A stretch of DNA of 63,572 nucleotides, taken from contig NZ_JAMXOT010000141.1 of NCBI RefSeq assembly GCF_024220515.1, forward strand, positions 1 to 63,572, in the 5' to 3' direction. The notes under the pieces were generated by a model. It did not search any database. It was given only the letters and a program-made list of their open reading frames with translations, and had not been told where the DNA came from. Of the stretch, positions 56,636 through 63,572 are shown piece after piece. The DNA is from Oscillatoria sp. HE19RPO. Its GTDB lineage: Bacteria; Cyanobacteriota; Cyanobacteriia; Cyanobacteriales; Laspinemataceae. The translations under genes and the position numbers were made by a program. Each line of letters starts with the position of its first letter. Position 1 is the stretch's first letter.

Positions 56636-56815
56636 GACGTTGAAGACTCTAAAGCAGTCTGTCCTAAATGTGGCTCTCATAACATCCGTAAAAATGATCG
56701 TGTTCATATCAGGTTTGTCATGTCTGTATGGTATGGCTTTCAACCCTTGGATGTTGGCGGTGCCCCAGAAGGGAGAGGGGTTTGGGGTCAGGGTGAGTCC
56801 ACCGAACTCCTATAA

Positions 56816-56937
56816 GGGTAAGGGGATTGCAAAATATAAATCATTCAACCGTTCAAGTGAAAGGAAGGTATGTGTAGGGGCTACTCCGTTGATCCGTCAC
56901 TACAAACGTTTTAGAAGTTTTATTTTTTGGAGTTCCC
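56816..56937. repeat. MITE family C, copy 1
   Basis: Begins GGGTAAGGGGATTGC...TATAAATC and ends TTTTATTTTTTGGAGTTCCC, flanked by TAA on both sides (56813-56815, 56938-56940). The left end is diverged. Inserted in the IS1-like remnant. Confidence 0.65.
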
Positions 56938-57117
56938 TAAGCAAAATCATCAATGTAAAGATTGTAGGCGACAGTGTGTTGATGGAAACTCCAAAAAAAT
57001 ATATTTCTAATTTCCTACAAAATCGCGTTGATAAACTCTTACTTGAGAGAACAACCTTTACGAGCAAATTACCTGGCTCTAAGGTAGAAATCAAAAGAGA
57101 AGGTACAGGCAACATAG

Positions 57118-57657
57118 AACATGATTGGCTCCACCCTGTTAATTGTTTCCCGGGTCAACTGAATCAGGTGTTTATGAATATTCTGGCGAATGCGATCGAT
57201 GTGTTTGATGATCGGGTCAAACAGTCATCCTTTGCCGAAATAAGGGTGTTCCAACAAATAAATCCTCCAAATCCCGATGGTTAAGCACCTAACTGTATGA
57301 CGCCGCGCAGGCGGGCTTTGTCCTGTGAGCCTCCAGGCTTAAGCCTGCGGGTTTTTTGGGTATTTTATTTTTTGGAGTTCCCTAACAGCGCAAAAGCAAC
57401 AGATTACGATTCAGATTCAAAAAGTTGAAAACTGGGTTGAGATTAGAATTGCTGACAATGGCGCGGGTATTCTCCCAGAGATTCAAGCCAAGATTTTTTA
57501 CCATTTGTTCACCACCAAAGCAGTGGGGAAAGGAACGGGTCTAGGATTGGCGATCGCCCGTCAAATTATTGAAGAAAAACATGGCGGTTTTATCCAAGTC
57601 AACTCTATAATGGAACAAGGAACCGAATTGATCATCTCTTTACCAACTCAAACCTAA
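57118..57657 (+). pseudogene. Truncated histidine-kinase tail, split by a MITE
   Basis: 57118-57243 and 57383-57657 together match the last about 390 bases of the intact HstK-type gene at 57734 ([20 protein letters not shown], then [31 protein letters not shown], stop). It lacks the HisKA part and everything upstream, and MITE C copy 2 interrupts it. It is diverged, with about one base in ten changed by eye, so this is not a fresh duplicate. Confidence 0.9.
57244..57382. repeat. MITE family C, copy 2, with TAA target duplication
   Basis: 139 bases: left end GGGTGTTCCAACAAATAAAT, right end TATTTTATTTTTTGGAGTTC plus CC. Flanked by TAA at 57241-57243 and 57383-57385. Comparison with the uninterrupted paralogue at about 62903 (GAAATAAAAGCGC) confirms an insertion. 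The core (GCGCAGGCGGGCTTTGTCC) is shared with family A. Confidence 0.88.
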
Positions 57658-57733
57658 AAAAAATTAACTTTCGGTCAGGGTTTAGACCCCTTTCACCCAT
57701 TACTCACCCATCCATTCTCCACCTAGAAGAGAT

Positions 57734-60700
57734 ATGAATAACTCCAACAAAAACCGTACCCGTCCCACAACCGCTCAAATTCCCAACTATCAAATTGTCG
57801 AAACCGTTTATTCAGGAAGTCGCACCGTAGTATATCGGGGAATCCGTACATCAGACCAATTACCTGTCATCATCAAACTACTGAAAAATGACTATCCCAC
57901 CTTTAGCGAACTGGTACAGTTTCGCAATCAATATACCATTGCTAAAAATCTCAACTCCCCTCTGATTGTCCAAACTTATAGTCTGGAACAGTATCGAAAT
58001 AGCTATGGGTTAGTCATGGAAGATTTTGGAGGTGTATCTTTGCAGGAATGGGCCCTGAAGGGAAAAAATACCCTCTCATTAACAGGGTTTTTAGAGATAG
58101 CGATCGCATTGTGTAATGCCTTGGATATATTGTATCGCGATCGCATCATTCATAAAGACATCAAACCCAGTAATATTCTCATTAATCCGGAAACAACAGA
58201 AGTTAAATTAATTGACTTTAGTATTGCATCTTTACTACCACGGGAAACTCAAACCCTGATTAATCCCAATGTATTAGAAGGGACACTAGCGTATATTTCT
58301 CCAGAACAAACAGGCCGAATGAATCGGGGGATTGACTACCGGACTGATTTTTATTCTTTGGGGGTGACATTCTACGAATTACTGACTGGAGAGTTACCCT
58401 TTCAATCGAACCATCCAATGGAATTGGTGCATTCTCATATTGCTAAACTGCCACCTCTTTTATCGAACCGGGAAGAAATTCCGCCGGTGATTTCAGATAT
58501 GATCGCGAAATTGATGGCAAAAAATGCCGAGGATAGATATCAGAGTGCCTTGGGATTGAAGTTTGATTTAGAAAACTGTTTAAATCAGCTACGAGATCGG
58601 GGTGCAATAAAGAGTTTTAAAATCGCAGAAAGGGACCGGTGCGATCGCTTTATTATCCCCGACAAACTTTATGGACGAGAAACCGAAGTAGAAACTTTAC
58701 TAAAAGCCTTTGAAAGAGTCAGCCTGGGTGCCACAGAAATGATGCTGGTAGTTGGGTTTTCGGGAATTGGGAAAACTGCGGTTGTCAACGAAGTGCATAA
58801 ACCCATTGTACGTCAACGTGGTTATTTTATCAAAGGAAAATTTGACCAATTTAATCGCAATATTCCCTTTAGTGCCTTTGTGCAAGCATTCCGGGATTTA
58901 ATGGGGCAACTATTAAGCGAAAGTGATGTCCAAATAGAGCGATGGAGGAATAAAATCTTATCGGCAGTTGGAGAAAATGGACAAGTAATTATTGAAGTCA
59001 TCCCCGAATTAGCAAAAATTATTGGAGAACAACCAGCCGCCATAGAATTATCAGGAGATGCAGCAAAAAATAGATTTAATTTATTGTTTCAAAAATTCAC
59101 CCAAATTTTCACCACATTAGAACATCCATTAGTGATATTTTTAGATGATTTACAGTGGGCCGATTCGGCATCGCTGAAATTAATGCAGCTTTTAATGGCT
59201 GATACAGGTCATCTGTTATTAATAGGTGCATACCGCGATAACGAAGTCAATCCAGCACATCCATTAATGTTGACCTTGAGCGAGATCCAAAAAAGCCAAG
59301 CAACGATTAATATGATTAATTTAGCACCCCTAAGCCAAAGAAAAGTAAATCAGTTAGTAGCTGACACCCTTAAATCCACCGAAAGTTTGACATGGACTCT
59401 TTCTCAACTGATATTTCAGAAAACTAAAGGAAATCCATTTTTTGCTACGCAATTTCTCAAAGCCCTACATCAAGAGCGACTCATTCAATTTAACTACCCC
59501 CCTCTGTCCCCAACCCCCCTTACCGATGGGGTACAAGGGGGCTGGGAATGTGACATTGCACAAGTAAATCAGCTTGCGGTGACAGATGATGTCGTGGTCT
59601 TTATGGCATTGCAATTAGGAAAACTGCCTCCCTCAACTCAACAGATGTTGCAATTAGCGGCTTGTATTGGCAATCAGTTTGATTTAGCAACATTGGCAAT
59701 TGTTTCCAAACAATCTCAAATTGAAACGGCTACTGCTTTGTGGAAAGCATTACAAGAAGGGTTGATTTTACCTATTGGTGATGTTTATAAATTTTATATT
59801 GGGAAAGAAAATCAAGCAGCTGTTCAACAAACCTTTCAGAAGGTTATATACAAATTTTTACATGACCGAGTACAACAAGCTGCTTATTCTTTGATTCCTG
59901 ATGAGCAAAAACAACCAACACATTTGAAAATAGGGCGACAAATTTTAAATGCAACTCCCTTAGTAGAAAGAGAAGAAAAACTATTAGAGATAGTTAATCA
60001 ATTAAATCAGGGTATAGACTCGATAGAATCGGTGGAAGAACGCAATGAACTGGCAAAACTCAATCTAGCTGCTGCACAAAAGGTAAAATTGTCTACTGCT
60101 TATGGATCGGCAATAGAGTATTCAACCAAAGGGATTCAATTGTTACATAGTAATAGTTGGCAACAGGACTACAAACTGACTTTGGGGCTCCATGAACTAG
60201 CCGCAGAAGTTGCCTGTCTGAGTGGTGATTTCCATCAAATGCAATATTTTGTGGATATCGTATTGCAACAAGCTCGGCAACTGTTAGATATGGTAAAAGT
60301 TTATGAAGTGAAAATTCTAGCGAATGTGGCACAAAGTCAGCAGCTAGAATCGATTAAAACTGCTTTGTCTATACTGGAGTTATTAGGAGTAATATTCCCA
60401 ACAAAACCGACCCCAGCAGATATTGCTCAAAGTTTGCAAGAAACTCAAGCAATGTTAGTAGGAAAAGAACTAGAAGAATTACTTAAACTCCCAGAAATGG
60501 TTGACATGGAAGCGTTGGCAAAACTCCGAATTTTGGCATCCGTGACAGCCAGTGCCTATGTAGCTACTCCAGCCCTTTTACCCTTAGTTGTATGCAAACA
60601 AGTACAACTGTCAATACAGTATGGTAAGGCAGCAATATCGTCATCAGCTTATGCTTGGTACGGAGTAATTTTGTGTGCCAGAGGAGAGATTGAGGCAGGC

Positions 60701-63178
60701 AATCGGATAGGTCAATTAGCGTTAGAAATGCTCACCCAGTTTAAGAGTAAAGAATTTCAAGCCTGCACGTTTAATATGGTTTATGTGTTTATAAAACCTT
60801 GGAAATATCATATTCAGGAATCGTTGAAGCCTTTGATTGAAGGATACCACAGTGGTTTGGAAAATGGGGCGATGGAATATGCTGGGTATGCGGCTTGGAA
60901 ACACTGCTATTTATCTTTTTTCTCGGGTCAAGAACTCTTGGCCTTGAAAGAGGTGATAATGGCGTACAATCAAGCATTAGGTCAAATAAAATCAGTAGCC
61001 AAAAACTACCTTAGCGTTTTCTACCAACTTGTTTTGAATTTGCTAGCAGAAAGTGAATCTCCTTGGCAACTTCAAGGAACTATATATGACGAAAAGCTCA
61101 TACTTTCACGCCAGAAAGTAGATGATTTATATGAGATGGCAGTGTTGCATATCAGCAAGCTGATGCTTTGTTATCTTTTCCAAAAATGGCAAGAGGGTAA
61201 AGACATAGCAGATTCTATCAAACAATATCTGCCTGCTGCTAGCGGCTGCTACAAAATTCCTGTGTATCATTTCTACGATTCTCTCATTCAGCTTGAAATG
61301 TTGCCAGACACAGAGGGATTGGAACGAGAGCAATTACAGCAACGAATAGAAGATAATCAAACTAAGTTGCAAAACTGGGCAGCACAGGCCCCCATGAACT
61401 ATTTGCATAAGTGGCAGCTAGTAGAAGCAGAAAAGGCACGAGTGTTGGGAGAAAATCAAGCCATTGAGCTATATGATCAAGCGATTAAAGTGGCTAAAGA
61501 AAACGGTTATATTCAAGAAGAAGCTCTAGCCAACGAACGTGCTGCTAAATTCTACCTGAATTGGGGTCAAGAAAATTTTGCAGCCGGATATATGCAAGAG
61601 GCTTATTATTGTTATGCTCGCTGGGGTGCAAAAGCCAAAGTAGCTGATTTAGAAACGCGCTATCCCCAATTACTTGCCCCCATATTACAGCAAACCCGTT
61701 CTCCCTTCTCCTCTCACGAAACTATCTTCACATTGGGGAGTGTCACCTCTGCCAGTTCCCCCACATCCAGTAGTAGCAGTATCTCTGTAGCTTTAGATTT
61801 AGCTGCGATTCTGAAAGCTTCCCAAACTATTTCAGGTGAAATCGAACTCGAAAAACTGCTTTCATCATTGCTTGAAATAGTCATCGAAAATGCGGGGGCT
61901 GATAAATGTGTGTTAATGCTGTTGCGAGATGAACACCTGTCGATCGAAGGGTCAATTACTATGGGGACGCAGCCCGTCGTGTTGCAGTGCCTTCCCATTG
62001 AAGACAGTCAAGATATTCCCCTAAAGCTAATTTACAAAGTCAAGCACAACAGACAGACGGTTGTTTTGGTGGATGCGACAGCAGATTCAACCTTAGTCAA
62101 CGACCCCTATATCATCCGTCAACAACCCCAGAGTATGTTGTGTAGCCCAATTTTACATCAGGGTAAGTTGATGGGCATTTTATATCTAGAAAATAATTTA
62201 GCGACGGGGGCATTCACAACCGATCGCGTCGAACTCCTCAATTTACTTTGCGCTCAGGCGGCAATTTCTCTGGAAAATGCCCAACTTTATGAGCGGGAGC
62301 AACAAAAATCCCAAGCCCTCGAAAAGGCCCTCAACGATTTGCAAAATACTCAACTCCAACTTGTTCAAGGAGAAAAAATGTCTGCCCTTGGCAATCTCGT
62401 TGCGGGGGTTGCCCACGAGATTAATAATCCGGTGGGTTGTATTCTGGGCAATGTGGGGGCGACAGAGGATTATGTTAACGATTTATTGGGACTGATAGAG
62501 CTTTATGAGGAAGCATTCCCAGAACCGGGCGATCAGATTAAATCGGAACTGGAGGCGGTCGATTTAGACTATGTGCGACAGGATTTGCCCCAGTTGATGC
62601 GGGCGATGCGGGATAGCGGCGATCGCATTAAATCCATCAGCCACAGTTTACGCACTTTCTCCCGAAAAGACACGGATCGCAAACAACCCTTTAATCTCCA
62701 TGACGGCATTGAAAGTACATTGCTAATTTTACGCCATCGCCTCAAAGGTAATGAGCATCGCCCTGAGATTAAAGTAGCTAAAATGTATGATTGGCTCCAC
62801 CCTGTTAATTGTTTCCCGGGTCAACTGAATCAGGTATTTATGAATATTCTGGCCAATGCGATCGATGTGTTTGATGAGCTGGCCCAACAGTCATCCTTTG
62901 CCGAAATAAAAGCGCAAAAGCAACAAATTACGATTCAAATTCAACAAGTTAACAATTGGTTTGAGATTAGAATTGCTGACAATGGCGCGGGAATCCCTAA
63001 AGAGATTCAATCCAAGATTTTTAACCATTTATTCACCACGAAAGCCGTTGGTAAAGGAACGGGCTTAGGATTGGCGATCGCCCGTCAAATCGTCGTTGAG
63101 ACCCACGGTGGTAGATTACAGGTCAACTCTCAAGTGGGTCAAGGCACAGAATTTGTGATTAGCCTGCCCCAAAGCTGA
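57734..63178 (+). CDS. HstK-type giant kinase: Ser/Thr kinase, AAA-type ATPase, GAF, histidine kinase
   Basis: 1814 residues; AGAAGAG 7 bases before the ATG. Order: Ser/Thr kinase (about 20-285) with VIIKLLK, HKDIKPSN, DFS in place of DFG, and LEGTLAYISPEQTGRMNR; ATPase with P-loop GFSGIGKTAVV (about 341-351) and Walker B VIFLDDLQWADSASL; helical-repeat stretch (about 740-1330); GAF (about 1355-1515); coiled coil; HisKA with His1561 ([13 protein letters not shown]) and HATPase with ILANAIDVFDE, ADNGAGIP and [15 protein letters not shown]. It is a paralogue of the 30289 gene, which ends in a phosphatase instead. A TCCCCAACCCCCCTTACCG stretch at about 59506-59530 encodes a Pro-rich insert (YPPLSPTPLTDGVQGG) that looks like a repeat captured in frame. 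The Ser in DFS may weaken Mg binding by the kinase. Confidence 0.93.
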   Translation: MNNSNKNRTRPTTAQIPNYQIVETVYSGSRTVVYRGIRTSDQLPVIIKLLKNDYPTFSELVQFRNQYTIAKNLNSPLIVQTYSLEQYRNSYGLVMEDFGGVSLQEWALKGKNTLSLTGFLEIAIALCNALDILYRDRIIHKDIKPSNILINPETTEVKLIDFSIASLLPRETQTLINPNVLEGTLAYISPEQTGRMNRGIDYRTDFYSLGVTFYELLTGELPFQSNHPMELVHSHIAKLPPLLSNREEIPPVISDMIAKLMAKNAEDRYQSALGLKFDLENCLNQLRDRGAIKSFKIAERDRCDRFIIPDKLYGRETEVETLLKAFERVSLGATEMMLVVGFSGIGKTAVVNEVHKPIVRQRGYFIKGKFDQFNRNIPFSAFVQAFRDLMGQLLSESDVQIERWRNKILSAVGENGQVIIEVIPELAKIIGEQPAAIELSGDAAKNRFNLLFQKFTQIFTTLEHPLVIFLDDLQWADSASLKLMQLLMADTGHLLLIGAYRDNEVNPAHPLMLTLSEIQKSQATINMINLAPLSQRKVNQLVADTLKSTESLTWTLSQLIFQKTKGNPFFATQFLKALHQERLIQFNYPPLSPTPLTDGVQGGWECDIAQVNQLAVTDDVVVFMALQLGKLPPSTQQMLQLAACIGNQFDLATLAIVSKQSQIETATALWKALQEGLILPIGDVYKFYIGKENQAAVQQTFQKVIYKFLHDRVQQAAYSLIPDEQKQPTHLKIGRQILNATPLVEREEKLLEIVNQLNQGIDSIESVEERNELAKLNLAAAQKVKLSTAYGSAIEYSTKGIQLLHSNSWQQDYKLTLGLHELAAEVACLSGDFHQMQYFVDIVLQQARQLLDMVKVYEVKILANVAQSQQLESIKTALSILELLGVIFPTKPTPADIAQSLQETQAMLVGKELEELLKLPEMVDMEALAKLRILASVTASAYVATPALLPLVVCKQVQLSIQYGKAAISSSAYAWYGVILCARGEIEAGNRIGQLALEMLTQFKSKEFQACTFNMVYVFIKPWKYHIQESLKPLIEGYHSGLENGAMEYAGYAAWKHCYLSFFSGQELLALKEVIMAYNQALGQIKSVAKNYLSVFYQLVLNLLAESESPWQLQGTIYDEKLILSRQKVDDLYEMAVLHISKLMLCYLFQKWQEGKDIADSIKQYLPAASGCYKIPVYHFYDSLIQLEMLPDTEGLEREQLQQRIEDNQTKLQNWAAQAPMNYLHKWQLVEAEKARVLGENQAIELYDQAIKVAKENGYIQEEALANERAAKFYLNWGQENFAAGYMQEAYYCYARWGAKAKVADLETRYPQLLAPILQQTRSPFSSHETIFTLGSVTSASSPTSSSSSISVALDLAAILKASQTISGEIELEKLLSSLLEIVIENAGADKCVLMLLRDEHLSIEGSITMGTQPVVLQCLPIEDSQDIPLKLIYKVKHNRQTVVLVDATADSTLVNDPYIIRQQPQSMLCSPILHQGKLMGILYLENNLATGAFTTDRVELLNLLCAQAAISLENAQLYEREQQKSQALEKALNDLQNTQLQLVQGEKMSALGNLVAGVAHEINNPVGCILGNVGATEDYVNDLLGLIELYEEAFPEPGDQIKSELEAVDLDYVRQDLPQLMRAMRDSGDRIKSISHSLRTFSRKDTDRKQPFNLHDGIESTLLILRHRLKGNEHRPEIKVAKMYDWLHPVNCFPGQLNQVFMNILANAIDVFDELAQQSSFAEIKAQKQQITIQIQQVNNWFEIRIADNGAGIPKEIQSKIFNHLFTTKAVGKGTGLGLAIARQIVVETHGGRLQVNSQVGQGTEFVISLPQS

Positions 63179-63435
63179 GGGACGATCGCCTCACACCCCA
63201 GATATTTTACGGGTCTGAGGCTGGTTGATTCCCCTAAAAATTGCGGCGCTGGAGCAATTCGGATTTAGACGCGCTATATATATAGCGCGTCTAAATCCTC
63301 TTTGTCATCAAACAGCTTATTCTCGATGTCACTGCACTCAGCACAGGAGATCGATTACCGCGCACAGGAGAAAGAGCGATCGCCATCTTTCACCACAAGA
63401 CTCTCAGGCATTGGAACCCTTGTCAAATTCATTTA
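63179..63435. other. Downstream of HstK gene, palindrome and no gene
   Basis: 257 bases. The 38-bp palindrome at 63261-63298 is the only clear structure. Open frames here are short and unsupported. Confidence 0.45.
63261..63298. repeat. Perfect 38-bp palindrome
   Basis: Each 19-base arm reads GGATTTAGACGCGCTATAT, and the arms meet with no loop. The half-site TAGCGCGTCTAAATC also occurs at 37304-37318, at the cheA stop, and related TATAGCG words occur elsewhere, so this looks like a compact dispersed element or a fusion of two half copies. Confidence 0.9.
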
Positions 63436-63572
63436 GGGTATTCCAACAAATAAATCATCCTTGCTTTGATGCGATCGCACCTAACAAGGCTCTTTTAGCC
63501 CGCGCAGGCACCGCTTTGTCCGTGTAGCCCCACCCTTCAGGGTGCGGGTTTTTTGAAGGTTTTATTTTTTGG
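63436..63572. repeat. MITE family C, copy 3, cut by window end
   Basis: Left end GGGTATTCCAACAAATAAAT after TTA, the family core (AGCCCCACCCTTCAGGGTGC), and GGTTTTATTTTTTGG at the last base of the window. By comparison with copies 1 and 2, only about seven bases (AGTTCCC) are missing. Confidence 0.85.

Larger units (their letters stand above)
56561..57117 (+). mobile_element. IS1-family transposase remnant, broken by duplication and MITE insertion
   Basis: If one copy of a 34-bp duplication is ignored, a frame from ATG at 56561 reads MKKSINSQPSQQFIDVEDSK then AVCPKCGSHNIRKNDRVH, an InsA-like zinc-finger start. After about 240 bases of inserted repeats the frame resumes with KQNHQCKDCRRQCVD and, shifted, NFLQNRVDKLLLERTTF, which continue an IS1-type InsA. 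At least two frameshifts and one insertion make it inactive. It abuts the histidine-kinase fragment at 57118. Confidence 0.7.

Noticed and set aside
56634..57284. 216-codon frame taken as one gene
   Set aside because: It stitches together pieces of an IS1-type remnant, a MITE and the kinase relic in changing frames; not a real protein.

Overview
The window looks like chromosomal DNA of a cyanobacterium, probably a filamentous Oscillatoriales-type species (inference). The evidence is the very frequent HIP1-type octamer GCGATCGC inside and between genes, a thiC gene of cyanobacterial length under a TPP riboswitch, glyS and murD of cyanobacterial type, HstK-type giant Ser/Thr kinases, Tax/Pix-like chemotaxis operons with multi-PAS transducers, a Uma2-family protein, and many small inverted-repeat elements. 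No rRNA, tRNA or CRISPR array was seen.

Layout. 1-3241 (-): 5'-complete, 3'-truncated subtilisin-like protease. 3762-7183 (-): GAF-PAS adenylate cyclase with a duplicated 3' end, then a Tat-type flavin amine oxidase. 7256-9515: a convergent pair, an N6-adenine DNA methyltransferase and a small protein with nuclease-like residues (candidate type II restriction-modification pair). 9575-11046 (-): thiC with its TPP riboswitch. 11679-24584 (+): chemotaxis system 1 (CheY, CheW, two multi-PAS methyl-accepting proteins, hybrid CheA, CheW-like protein). The second transducer carries a transmembrane sensor matching the plant and cyanobacterial ethylene receptor domain, with its copper-ligand Cys and His. 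24728-25303 (-): Uma2. 25668-35640 (+): a compact gene group with a 156-residue candidate RiPP precursor, a fused RRE/E1-like/YcaO cyclodehydratase, an NTF2-like protein, an amidohydrolase, and a 1783-residue Ser/Thr kinase-ATPase-GAF-phosphatase. 36029-44569 (-): chemotaxis system 2 (two CHASE3-like transducers, a decayed gene, hybrid CheA, CheB). 45203-55676: an atypical EF-G-like GTPase, TPR protein, CHASE histidine kinase, glyS, murD and a small conserved-looking protein. 55677-57657: a repeat graveyard with IS1-like transposase remnants, MITEs and a broken histidine-kinase tail. 57734-63178 (+): a 1814-residue HstK-type kinase whose 3' end is the paralogue of that broken tail.

The window is dominated by signalling. 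Two separate Che phosphorelays, two giant HstK-like proteins, a cAMP synthase and a CHASE kinase suggest heavy investment in sensing and motility. The part most likely to be a little-described system is the YcaO gene group at 25668-30196, which encodes a leader-binding domain, a cyclodehydratase and tailoring-type enzymes next to a long precursor-like protein. The second is the ethylene-receptor-like chemotaxis transducer with its degenerate tandem partner. Intergenic DNA is full of short non-autonomous elements in several families, some nested three deep, and local tandem duplications have altered two coding sequences.
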